Part shown: piece by piece, positions 1 through 7,629 of the stretch
How positions within the stretch are numbered: position 1 is the stretch's first letter
Layout of the letters: each line of letters starts with the position of its first letter
Source: an uncultured Porphyromonadaceae bacterium
GTDB lineage: Bacteria > Bacteroidota > Bacteroidia > Bacteroidales > Muribaculaceae
Length of the DNA: 7,629 nucleotides
NCBI GenBank assembly: GCA_905193995.1
Contig: CAJJQT010000089.1
Coordinates: 1-7,629 of the forward strand
Reading direction: 5' to 3'
The notes under the pieces: model-generated
Database searches by the model: none
What the model was told of the DNA's origin: nothing
Seen by the model: only the letters and a program-made list of their open reading frames with translations
Position numbers and translations under genes: made by a program

Positions 1-505
1 AGGAGCTCACGCCCACCAGCTCCCAGAAGAGGTACATCTGGAAGATGTTGGTGGCCACTACCAGGCCGAGCATCGAGAAGCTGAACAGCGACAGGAACGC
101 GTAGAAGCGCTGGAAGCCTTTTTCGTAGACGCCGTGGTGGTCGCGCATGTAGCCGAGGCTATAGAGATGCACCATGAAGGATATGGTGGTGATCACGACG
201 AGCATCATTGCCGAAATCGGGTCGAGGAAGAAACCGAGGCTGATGGCGAGACGGTCGGTGAACTGAAGCCATGTGGTGTTGAATACCACATGCTGGAGGC
301 GTTCGCCGGCCTCGTTGATGAACATCGGGTCACCGCCGAAGAAATATGTGAAGGCGGTGTAGTAGGCCAGCACGAGCACCGTGCCCATGCCGAGCGTACC
401 GAGCGTACCGGCCAGCGGATGGCTCATCTTCTTGCCGCACAGGCCCAGGAAGATAAACATGAACAGGGGTATCGCCAGTATAAGGATAGGTATCGTAGGG
501 CTCAT
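1..505 (-). CDS. nuoL: NADH-quinone oxidoreductase subunit L, N-terminal part (runs off the left edge)
   Basis: Largest antiporter-like membrane subunit of respiratory complex I, which carries out proton translocation in the membrane arm. Reading leftwards from the ATG at 505-503, 168 codons are open up to the window edge; the full protein is normally over 600 residues, so most of it lies outside. Hydrophobic segments are seen at about residues 4-22, 31-56, 96-117 and 137-160. Family landmarks are FFLDPISAMML (92-102), HLYSLGYM (113-120), FQRFYAFLSLFSFSMLG (131-147) and YLFWELVGVSS (158-168). E162 in that last motif matches the conserved Glu needed for proton pumping (E144 in E. coli NuoL). 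The start lies 5 bases after the nuoK stop, which suggests translational coupling. No Shine-Dalgarno site is seen. The related subunits M and N share the fold, but the motifs and the position after nuoK favour L. Confidence 0.96.
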   Translation of the reverse strand, partial: MSPTIPILILAIPLFMFIFLGLCGKKMSHPLAGTLGTLGMGTVLVLAYYTAFTYFFGGDPMFINEAGERLQHVVFNTTWLQFTDRLAISLGFFLDPISAMMLVVITTISFMVHLYSLGYMRDHHGVYEKGFQRFYAFLSLFSFSMLGLVVATNIFQMYLFWELVGVSS

Positions 506-510
506 GTCGG

Positions 511-822
511 TCAGAATTTCATTTGGTTAAGCTCCCTGACATCGACATTGTGAACCGAGCGGAACACGTTGATGATGATGGCGATGGCCAGGGCCGTCTC
601 GGCGGCCGCGATGGCGATGGCGAAGAGCGTGAACATCATGCCCTCCATCTGGCCGGGGAAAAGGAAGCGGTTGAATATCACAAAGTTCATGTCTACGGCA
701 TTGAGCATCAGTTCAAGCGACACCAGCATCGCGATCATATTGCGACGGGTGAGGAAACCGTAGAGTCCGCAGCAGAACATGATCAGCGACGGAACGAGGT
801 AGTAAACAGCTGTCAATTCCAT
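511..822 (-). CDS. nuoK: NADH-quinone oxidoreductase subunit K
   Basis: Small membrane subunit of complex I (homologue of mitochondrial ND4L), part of the proton-translocation path between subunit J and the antiporter-like subunits. At 103 residues it has the normal family length. Three membrane helices are visible at about residues 6-24, 30-52 and 61-88. Both key acidic residues are present: E37 in MLVSLELMLNAV and E75 in AIAAAETALAI, matching E36 and E72 of E. coli NuoK. The RRN motif (26-28) before helix 2 is also typical. The ATG is 4 bases after the nuoJ stop and the TGA is 5 bases before nuoL, so J-K-L form a tightly coupled block. The C-terminal tail (about 89-103) is polar. Confidence 0.97.
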   Translation of the reverse strand: MELTAVYYLVPSLIMFCCGLYGFLTRRNMIAMLVSLELMLNAVDMNFVIFNRFLFPGQMEGMMFTLFAIAIAAAETALAIAIIINVFRSVHNVDVRELNQMKF

Positions 823-826
823 AGTG

Positions 827-1339
827 TCAACGTTTGCGGGCGACCACGATGCCGCCGATTATACATGCGAGCAACAATACGCTGACGGCCTCGAAAGGCA
901 GGAGATACTGGCCTTCGCCCGCGCCCATCATGGCCTGACCGATGGTGTGCATCGTAGGCATGTCGGCTGCCGGCTTGGCAGTGTAGAAGTTGCAGCGTAA
1001 GAGAAGCGACCAGCCGGTGACCAGCAGCATCGCCACCGAGGCAATAAGCCCCAGCACGCGGCGCTTCGACTCCAGACGTTCCGAGTTGTGGCCCGGATGC
1101 GACGTCAGGAGGATCGCAAACACGAACAGCACCACTATACCGCCGGCATACACCGCTATCTGCACAGCGCCGAGGAACTGATAGTCGAGCATGAAGTAGA
1201 CTACAGCGGCGGCAAACAGGGTGAAGAGCAGGTAAGTGGCGGCGCGCAGGATTTTGCGGGTCGTCACGGCCAGTACCGAGAAGATGACCATCGCCGCGGC
1301 GACGATCACATACAAGATGATACTTCCTACTGATTCCAT
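827..1339 (-). CDS. nuoJ: NADH-quinone oxidoreductase subunit J
   Basis: Membrane subunit of complex I (ND6 homologue) that lies beside the quinone site and helps couple quinone reduction to proton pumping. It has 170 residues, normal for the family. Five membrane helices are visible at about 7-25, 32-50, 55-79, 96-115 and 147-166. Helix 3 carries the conserved run FLGAVQIAVYAGGIVVLFVF (55-74), the region of the pi-bulge that switches conformation in this subunit. The last helix has LPFEAVSVLLLACIIGGIV (147-165), also a family hallmark. Subunit J proteins often vary in the loop before the last helix (here about 116-146). The ATG follows nuoI after 19 bases of A-rich sequence with no Shine-Dalgarno site. 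Confidence 0.97.
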   Translation of the reverse strand: MESVGSIILYVIVAAAMVIFSVLAVTTRKILRAATYLLFTLFAAAVVYFMLDYQFLGAVQIAVYAGGIVVLFVFAILLTSHPGHNSERLESKRRVLGLIASVAMLLVTGWSLLLRCNFYTAKPAADMPTMHTIGQAMMGAGEGQYLLPFEAVSVLLLACIIGGIVVARKR

Positions 1340-1358
1340 ATTGGTTTATTGTTTTTTA

Positions 1359-2117
1359 TTATTCGGTTTTGGAGCCCTTGGCGGCTTCGCGCTGAGCCTT
1401 GAGCGCGGCGGCCTTCTCGAGGGCGGCGCGTATCTTGGCTTCCTTCTCGGGATCGCCCTTTGCGGCAGCGAGAGCCTTGGCGGCTGCAGCGTCGGCGGCC
1501 GACGGAGCGGGGGCCGCGGGGGCTTCCTTGGCTGCGGGAGCGGCTGCTGCGGCGCCTTCGCGCTCGGCTTTCAGAGCGGCGGCCTTGGCCTTGGCGGCAG
1601 CTATCTTGGCTTCCTTCTCGGCGGCCAGGCGGGCTTTCTCCTCGGGAGTCAGCTCGGGCTCGGGCTTCTCGGGCAAGTAATTGAGCTGCTTGACAAGCTT
1701 CGAACGCGTGAACACGGCCTGTTCGAAATCATTGTTGAAACGCAGCGCGCCCGTCGGGCATGTGGTCACACACAGCTGACAGAACGTACACGACCCCAGG
1801 TCGTAGATGTAGCGGTCGAGTTTCTTCTTCTTTGTGCCCGCCGGCGTGTCGACCATTTTCGATTCGACGGTGATGGTGCCGTTGGGGCAGTTGCGCTCGC
1901 ATGTTCCGCATGCGATGCACTTGTGGTTGCCGTCCTGATCGTAGATCAGCTCCAGGACTGCGCGGAACCGCTCGGGCCACTTGTACGTATCGCGGTCTTC
2001 GGGATAACGTTCGGTGATCTTGGGCGTCACAAATTCCTTGCCGGTCACCTGCATGCCCTTCAGAAGGGAGGCGATGCCGGTGCCCAGAGATGAGAAATAT
2101 TCTTTTACACTACCCAT
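1359..2117 (-). CDS. nuoI: NADH-quinone oxidoreductase subunit I (two 4Fe-4S clusters) with a long Ala/Lys/Glu-rich C-terminal tail
   Basis: Fe-S subunit of the complex I peripheral arm (TYKY homologue). It carries clusters N6a and N6b, which pass electrons towards NuoB and quinone on the cytoplasmic side. An amphipathic N-terminal stretch (about 4-30) is followed by two ferredoxin motifs: CIACGTCERNCP with C67, C70, C73 and C77, and CTFCQLCVTTCP with C110, C113, C116 and C120. All eight ligands are present. The conserved core ends near residue 150. The remaining residues, from about 155 to 252, form an extension rich in Ala, Lys and Glu that is not part of the usual domain. It contains a duplicated 21-residue module (167-187 and 224-244) separated by an Ala/Pro-rich linker. 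The gene ends in two in-frame TAA codons. It starts 47 bases after atpG; nuoH, its usual upstream neighbour, is not between them. The extension is clearly in frame with the core. Confidence 0.96.
   Translation of the reverse strand: MGSVKEYFSSLGTGIASLLKGMQVTGKEFVTPKITERYPEDRDTYKWPERFRAVLELIYDQDGNHKCIACGTCERNCPNGTITVESKMVDTPAGTKKKKLDRYIYDLGSCTFCQLCVTTCPTGALRFNNDFEQAVFTRSKLVKQLNYLPEKPEPELTPEEKARLAAEKEAKIAAAKAKAAALKAEREGAAAAAPAAKEAPAAPAPSAADAAAAKALAAAKGDPEKEAKIRAALEKAAALKAQREAAKGSKTE
1386..1448 (-). repeat. Second copy of an internal repeat in the nuoI tail
   Basis: Encodes NuoI residues 224-244, beginning EKEAKI and ending in AAALKAQRE. By hand alignment it matches residues 167-187 at 17 of 21 positions. 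The DNA matches at about 50 of 63 positions and includes an identical 20-base block (1431-1450 here, 1602-1621 in the other copy). The pattern suggests an in-frame duplication that has since diverged. Confidence 0.75.
1557..1619 (-). repeat. First copy of an internal repeat in the nuoI tail
   Basis: Encodes NuoI residues 167-187, beginning EKEAKI and ending in AAALKAERE. Offset from the second copy is 171 bases, an exact multiple of three. Between the copies lies an Ala/Pro-rich linker (about residues 188-223). The charge pattern suggests a helical module, possibly a coiled coil, but this is inference. Confidence 0.75.
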
Positions 2118-2164
2118 TGATTAATGATTGGTTGGTATCTTAACTATGGTTATTTCTTTATATG
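2118..2164 (-). other. atpG-nuoI intergenic spacer
   Basis: The largest gap in the window, 47 bases, joins the ATP synthase genes to the complex I genes. It is AT-rich. I see no inverted repeat followed by a T-run that would act as a terminator, and no match to the Bacteroidota promoter pattern (TAnnTTTG with an upstream TTG). The simplest reading is transcriptional read-through from atpG into nuoI, though a weak or divergent promoter cannot be excluded by eye. Confidence 0.5.
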
Positions 2165-3058
2165 TCAGTCACGCACCTGGCCGCCGACGATGTCGAGCAG
2201 CTCGCTGGTGATGGATTGCTGTCGCAGTTTGTTGTATTCGAGCCGCAGCTGGTCGAGCAGCTTCTTGGCGTTGTCGTTGGCGGCCTGCATGGCCATGACG
2301 CGGGCTGCCTGCTCCGATGCGCGGTTCTCGACGAAGATCTCCTGGGTGAGGGCCAGCAGATACATGGGCAAAACGCTCTCGAAGATGTGGCGCGCGTCGG
2401 GCTCGAAGATATATGGACGCGATTCGGCTCCGACGCCGTCGGCCTTGTCGTCGTGCTCGAACGCCGCGGCCGACAGGGGGAGCAGGCGGTCGGTGGTGGC
2501 CACCTGGCGCCCGGCGCTCCGGTAATTCATATATACGATGTCGACCGCATCGGTCGCACCGCTGAGGAATTCGTCGCGAAGCTTGAATTCGAACGACTTG
2601 ACTGCCGCGCCCTCGCTTTTAGAGTTGACATCGGGAATCTCGGTCACCTCGACGCTGCCGCGCAGGCGGTCGACAGCCTTGAGCATCTTGCGGCCGACGG
2701 GCACGACCTCAACGCGGAGGCCCTCGCCATGGGCCGAACGCAGATTTTCGATCTGCTGTTCGAGGTATTTGACCAGATTGACGTTATATGCTCCGCAAAG
2801 GCCGTCGTCGCTGCCCATCACCACGACGGTGACCTTCTGCAGCGGCCGGCTTTCGGCCAGCGGCGAAGCGAAGGGGGCGTCGGCCGAGAGCAGATTGGCG
2901 ATGATGCCCTCGATGGTCGACCGGTAGGGCTTCAGACGCCTGAGGGCGCCCTCGGCCGTATGCATCTTGGCCGAGGATATCATCTTCATCGCTCCGGTAA
3001 TCTTCTCCGATGAGGCTACCGACCCGATGCGTCCTTTCAATTCTCTTAATGTTGCCAT
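2165..3058 (-). CDS. atpG: F1 ATP synthase gamma subunit
   Basis: Central rotor shaft of F1. Its N- and C-terminal helices form the coiled coil that turns inside the alpha3-beta3 ring, while its globular part contacts epsilon and the c-ring. It has 297 residues, normal length. The N-terminal helix is typical (LKGRIGSVASSEKITGAMKM, 7-26). The Rossmann-like middle has DGLCGAYN (85-92), where most homologues have a basic or small residue before GLCGA instead of Asp. The C-terminal helix includes SEQAARVMAMQAANDNA (248-264) and ends ITSELLDIVGGQ (283-294). The family signature usually has Gly-Ala near this end; here it is Gly-Gly-Gln, a minor change. The ATG follows atpA after 19 bases; the gene is the last of the atp block. 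Confidence 0.97.
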   Translation of the reverse strand: MATLRELKGRIGSVASSEKITGAMKMISSAKMHTAEGALRRLKPYRSTIEGIIANLLSADAPFASPLAESRPLQKVTVVVMGSDDGLCGAYNVNLVKYLEQQIENLRSAHGEGLRVEVVPVGRKMLKAVDRLRGSVEVTEIPDVNSKSEGAAVKSFEFKLRDEFLSGATDAVDIVYMNYRSAGRQVATTDRLLPLSAAAFEHDDKADGVGAESRPYIFEPDARHIFESVLPMYLLALTQEIFVENRASEQAARVMAMQAANDNAKKLLDQLRLEYNKLRQQSITSELLDIVGGQVRD

Positions 3059-3077
3059 TTGCGGTTGCGGTTATTCG

Positions 3078-4646
<1,569 letters not shown>

Positions 4647-4678
4647 TGTGGGCTATAGCGGGGTAAAGAAAATTAAAC

Positions 4679-5221
4679 TTATTGGAGGAGTGAGAGCCTG
4701 AGCTCTTTGAGTTGATTCGAGAGCGAGGCATCAAGACGCTCGTTGTCGATGTTGATCACGAAGCCGCCGATGAGCGACGGGTCCACACGGGTGCTGAATT
4801 CCATCGAGGCTCCCTTGAGCTCGCGGGCGATCAGGTCTTTGATGCGTTGCATGACGGCCGGATCGAGCGGAGCGGCCGATACGACCTCGACACGCCGGAT
4901 GTTGTTCTCGCGGCGGTAGATGTCGGCGTAGGCGCGGGCGATCAGATCGATCATGTCGATGCGGCGGTTTTCGACAAGCAGCTTCAGGAAGTCGGCGTAG
5001 GTGGTGTCGGCTGCGGTAGCGCCGGCAGCCGTGGTGAGAAGTTTCACCTTGTCGCCGACGGCCACGAAGGGGTTCGACACGGTCGCTTTCAGGTCCGGCA
5101 TTTCGTCGAACGAGCGCTGCAGCGTGTTCATCAGCTCATAAGTGCGCGAGGCGGTGCCGCGGTCGAGGTCGACCTTGTACAGAGCCATCGCATATCGCCG
5201 GGGAATGAGACCTTGATTCAT
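4679..5221 (-). CDS. atpH: F1 ATP synthase delta subunit
   Basis: Peripheral-stalk subunit (OSCP homologue) that sits on top of F1 and ties the alpha subunits to the b dimer. It has 180 residues, typical for the family. The N-terminal helical domain opens with IPRRYAMALY (6-15) and contains NPFVAVGDKVKLL and the conserved LLVENRRID. The C-terminal domain carries the family motif VDPSLIGGFVINID followed by RLDASLSNQLKELR, which packs against b. The ATG at 5221 gives a short, family-like N-terminus and lies 17 bases after atpF. The protein has no membrane segment or signal peptide, as expected for a cytoplasmic subunit. Confidence 0.96.
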   Translation of the reverse strand: MNQGLIPRRYAMALYKVDLDRGTASRTYELMNTLQRSFDEMPDLKATVSNPFVAVGDKVKLLTTAAGATAADTTYADFLKLLVENRRIDMIDLIARAYADIYRRENNIRRVEVVSAAPLDPAVMQRIKDLIARELKGASMEFSTRVDPSLIGGFVINIDNERLDASLSNQLKELRLSLLQ

Positions 5222-5238
5222 ATTCGTGCGGATGATCG

Positions 5239-5733
5239 TTATTTCTTCTCGATGTCGTCGAGCAGAGAATTTACGAGCTTAGTCTGAGCCTTTTCGTCCT
5301 GCATCTGGTTCTTGACCACCTTGGACGCGATCTCGAGAGCGAACTCGCTGACTTGGTTGCGGAATTGGAGCTGAGCTTCTTTTTGCTGTTGCTGAATCTG
5401 GAGCTTGGCGTTGTCCATCACCTTCTGTGCCTCCTGCTGCGCGCTGTGGCGCGCATCCTCGATCATCTGGGTCTTGATGCGGTCGGCATCGCGCATCATA
5501 TCGGCCTGCTGGCGACGGGCCTCATTAATCACTTCCTGGGCACTCTGACGGGCATTGTCGAGCTGTTCTTTCGCACTCTGGGCATATTCCACACCCTTGT
5601 CGATCAGATCTGCTCGCTTGTCAACCGACTTGATGATGACGGGCCACGCGAACTTCCACAGGATGAAGAAGAGGATCGCGAATGACACGAACATCCAGAA
5701 GACGAGTCCGAAGTCAGGGGTGAATAGTTCCAT
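5239..5733 (-). CDS. atpF: Fo ATP synthase subunit b
   Basis: Membrane-anchored peripheral-stalk subunit; a dimer holds F1 still against the turning rotor. It has 164 residues, usual length. One N-terminal membrane helix spans about residues 9-30, preceded by the Bacteroidota-like start MELFTPDFGLVFWM. After the WKFAWPVI turn, the rest is a long, charged, Gln- and Ala-rich helix (about 38-164) with the right-handed coiled-coil look of b subunits. Only one b-type gene is seen, so the stalk is probably a homodimer, unlike the b/b' pairs of phototrophs. It begins 39 bases after atpE. Confidence 0.96.
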   Translation of the reverse strand: MELFTPDFGLVFWMFVSFAILFFILWKFAWPVIIKSVDKRADLIDKGVEYAQSAKEQLDNARQSAQEVINEARRQQADMMRDADRIKTQMIEDARHSAQQEAQKVMDNAKLQIQQQQKEAQLQFRNQVSEFALEIASKVVKNQMQDEKAQTKLVNSLLDDIEKK

Positions 5734-5772
5734 TATTCAACGTTTTGGGTTAAAGCGTGGGCAGAAACCGGA

Positions 5773-6061
<289 letters not shown>

Positions 6062-7207
6062 TCATTTGGTTGCCGCGGCTGCCACAGCGGGCTGAGCGGC
6101 TGTCTTTCCGTTCTTTTCTTCTTTTTCGCGTTCTTCTTTCTTATGCTCTTTCTCCTGGGCCAGCGATATGAATATTGTCGACAGCATGGTGAACACATAT
6201 GCCTGGATGAAGCTTACCAGCACGTCGATAAGCAGCATGAATACCGAGAAGATGATCGACACCACCGAAGTGGCCGCGCCGATGGCGGGGCTCATGGCCG
6301 CGAAAATGAAGATAAGCAGCGTGAGGACGATCACGATCATGTGCCCGCCCATCATGTTGGCGAACAGACGGACCGTGAGGGCCGCCGGCTTGGTGAAGAT
6401 GCCGAATACCTCGATCACCTGCATGATCGGGAGGGGAAATTTCAGCCAGATAGGCACGTCGGGCCAGAAGATTTCCTTCCAGTAGTGCTTGTTGGCAAGC
6501 AGATTGGTCATCAGGAAGGTGAAGACGGCCAGCACAAGCGTCACGGCGATGTTGCCCGTCAGATTTGCACCGCCGGGGAAGACTACGATCAGGCCGAGCA
6601 GGTTCATCGTCAGAATGAAGAAGAACACCGACAGCAGGTATGGCGCGAAGCGCGGCGCCTGGGGCCCGAGGGTCGATTTGATGACGCCGTCGTAGATGAA
6701 CGTGACGACGGCCTCAATGGCTCCGAGGCCCTTGCGGGGGGCCTTGAACTCCTTGTGGCGGCGGTGGAATCTTGCCAGCCACAGCATAAGCCCGACGACG
6801 AGTATCACGGTGATGAACAGGGCCAGGACATTCTTGGTGATCGAGATGTCGAACGGCTTCTCCTCATGTCCGTCGACGATCTCTACGATCTTGCCCTTGT
6901 ACGGGCTGTCCTTGCCTGCTATCCTGAATTCGGCGTCGCCGTCCTTGTACGTCCTGCCGTCGGCCACGCGCGATGACGAAAAGCAGTGGAAGCCGTCCGA
7001 GCCCCATACGAGGATCGGGAGCGGGATGCGCTTGTGATGGTTGAAGGGCACTTCCCAGCCGTAGCCGTCGCCAAGGTGCTCGAAGATGATTTCCTTGGGG
7101 TCAATAGCCTTTGCGGGCTGTCCGCCGGCCGCAGCGTCCGACGCCTTGGCGGGCATCAGCAAGCCCGACAGCAGCGACATGAGCAATATGCAGATTATTC
7201 GGGTCAT
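6062..7207 (-). CDS. atpB: Fo ATP synthase subunit a, with signal peptide and extended periplasmic N-terminus
   Basis: Stator subunit that forms the two half-channels for protons next to the c-ring. At 381 residues it is much longer than the roughly 270 of E. coli. A signal-peptide-like N-terminus (basic MTR, a hydrophobic core at about 4-18, then PAKASDA) is followed by a soluble, presumably periplasmic segment (about 25-122). Membrane helices follow at about 123-146, 186-210, 217-238, 262-300 and 310-348. The essential arginine is R280 in PAALTVRLFANMMGGH (matching R210 of E. coli), and Q335 in SFIQAYVFTML matches Q252. The C-terminus is a Lys/Glu-rich tail (about 350-369) ending in an Ala-rich stretch. 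The ATG lies 8 bases after the atpC stop. The long N-terminus resembles other Bacteroidota a subunits. Confidence 0.96.
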   Translation of the reverse strand: MTRIICILLMSLLSGLLMPAKASDAAAGGQPAKAIDPKEIIFEHLGDGYGWEVPFNHHKRIPLPILVWGSDGFHCFSSSRVADGRTYKDGDAEFRIAGKDSPYKGKIVEIVDGHEEKPFDISITKNVLALFITVILVVGLMLWLARFHRRHKEFKAPRKGLGAIEAVVTFIYDGVIKSTLGPQAPRFAPYLLSVFFFILTMNLLGLIVVFPGGANLTGNIAVTLVLAVFTFLMTNLLANKHYWKEIFWPDVPIWLKFPLPIMQVIEVFGIFTKPAALTVRLFANMMGGHMIVIVLTLLIFIFAAMSPAIGAATSVVSIIFSVFMLLIDVLVSFIQAYVFTMLSTIFISLAQEKEHKKEEREKEEKNGKTAAQPAVAAAATK

Positions 7208-7215
7208 GACCGGGA

Positions 7216-7452
7216 TCAGTATAGGCAGACTGACACTACGTTGTTGTCGACATCGGCTATGCCGCCGTCGATGCGGCGCGTTTCCTTATGGCCGGCTGCG
7301 TCGGTATACTCGATATCGCCTGCGGCGAGGGTCGACACCAGCGAAGCGTGATTTCTGAGCACCGTGAACGAGCCTAAGGCGCCCGGAAGGGTCACCGACG
7401 TCACCTCGCCTTCGAAAACAATGGCTTCGGCCGATATAATCTTGAGTGTCAT
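7216..7452 (-). CDS. atpC: F1 ATP synthase epsilon subunit, short form
   Basis: Rotor subunit joining gamma to the c-ring. It has 78 residues, against about 130-140 in most bacteria. The whole length corresponds to the N-terminal beta-sandwich domain, with the conserved LPGALGSFTVLRNHASLVSTL (from residue 22) and the strand GDIEYTD that follows. The C-terminal helical hairpin, which in other bacteria can extend and inhibit ATP hydrolysis, is absent. The reading frame ends in a normal TGA just before atpB, with no sign of a frameshift. Short epsilon proteins are common in Bacteroidota, so this is probably a lineage trait and not damage. It starts 28 bases after atpD. Confidence 0.95.
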   Translation of the reverse strand: MTLKIISAEAIVFEGEVTSVTLPGALGSFTVLRNHASLVSTLAAGDIEYTDAAGHKETRRIDGGIADVDNNVVSVCLY

Positions 7453-7480
7453 TCTGTATGATTAATAATTAAAGTCCGAA

Positions 7481-7629
7481 TTATTTCACTTCGGCAAGCA
7501 GGCGCTTGCCCTTCTCGATGGCCTCGTCGATGGTGCCGACATTGAGGAATGCCTGCTCGGGATACTGGTCCATCTCGCCGTCCACAATGGCGGCAAAGCC
7601 CCGCAGGGTCTCCTTCAGCGGCACATACA
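7481..7629 (-). CDS. atpD: F1 ATP synthase beta subunit, C-terminal 49 codons (runs off the right edge)
   Basis: Catalytic subunit of F1, where ATP is made or split. Only the end of the C-terminal helical domain lies in the window, translated by hand from the minus strand: it begins [20 protein letters not shown], continues [20 protein letters not shown] and ends KRLLAEVK before a TAA at 7483-7481. The PLKET-RGF, DGE-D, PEQAF and VGTIDEA elements are the usual beta-subunit C-terminal motifs. The catalytic P-loop and DELSEED region are outside. Its position just before atpC is the normal Bacteroidota arrangement, with atpDC at the head of the operon. Confidence 0.96.
   Translation of the reverse strand, partial: YVPLKETLRGFAAIVDGEMDQYPEQAFLNVGTIDEAIEKGKRLLAEVK

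Noticed and set aside
134..885. His- and Glu-rich plus-strand frames at 134-553 and 523-885, which could suggest metal-binding proteins
   Set aside because: They are antisense to the membrane segments of nuoL, nuoK and nuoJ, and the His and Asp content comes from complemented Met and Ile/Val codons.
1359..1655. The possibility that the NuoI tail is a frameshift read-through into non-coding sequence
   Set aside because: The tail has consistent codon use, an in-frame duplication, two tandem stop codons and a normal 19-base gap to nuoJ, all consistent with a real extension.
1236..2093. A 285-codon open frame on the plus strand opposite nuoI, rich in Gly and Leu with repeat-like runs
   Set aside because: The repeats are the mirror of the Ala/Lys/Glu codons in the nuoI tail. 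No independent start signal or recognisable domain is present.
2118..2164. A promoter or terminator between atpG and nuoI
   Set aside because: I looked for a hairpin with a T-run and for the TAnnTTTG pattern on the coding strand and found neither.
2162..3013. A 283-codon open frame on the plus strand opposite atpG
   Set aside because: Antisense to a complete, well-conserved gamma subunit gene; no recognisable motif.
6143..6976. A 277-codon open frame on the plus strand opposite atpB, rich in His, Asp, Glu and Arg
   Set aside because: The composition is what the complement of hydrophobic membrane codons gives; the opposite strand encodes subunit a with its essential Arg.

Overview
The window is a compact, single-direction stretch of bioenergetic genes. 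Everything real is on the minus strand, so transcription runs from the right end to the left. It reads, in order of transcription: the 3' end of atpD (F1 beta), atpC (epsilon), atpB (a), atpE (c), atpF (b), atpH (delta), atpA (alpha), atpG (gamma), then nuoI, nuoJ, nuoK and the first 168 codons of nuoL. Intergenic gaps range from 4 to 47 bases. No stretch without a gene is long enough to hide another one, and I see no RNA gene, mobile element or CRISPR array.

The organism is most likely a member of the Bacteroidota, probably Bacteroidales. Four things point there: the gene order atpDC-BEFHAG (unlike the proteobacterial BEFHAGDC), a very short epsilon subunit, a subunit a with a signal peptide and a large periplasmic N-terminus, and A-rich leaders in place of clear Shine-Dalgarno sites. 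The GC content looks high for Bacteroides (roughly 55-60% by eye), so a GC-rich gut family such as Muribaculaceae or Rikenellaceae is plausible. I cannot fix the family from this sequence.

Together the genes encode most of a rotary F1Fo ATP synthase and part of a proton-pumping complex I: the two-cluster Fe-S subunit I and the membrane subunits J, K and L. Complex I would build a proton gradient that the synthase uses, or the synthase could run backwards to maintain the gradient under fermentation. The c subunit looks proton-type, not sodium-type.

These are conserved housekeeping genes and I do not see a wholly new system. The points most worth checking are: (1) nuoI follows atpG directly, without nuoH or the other early nuo genes before it, so the nuo cluster is split or the atp genes sit inside it; (2) NuoI carries a C-terminal extension of about 98 residues rich in Ala, Lys and Glu, containing a duplicated 21-residue module; (3) the alpha-subunit P-loop has Ile where Thr is nearly invariant; (4) atpC and atpB are only 8 bases apart, leaving no room for the small gene often found there in Bacteroides.
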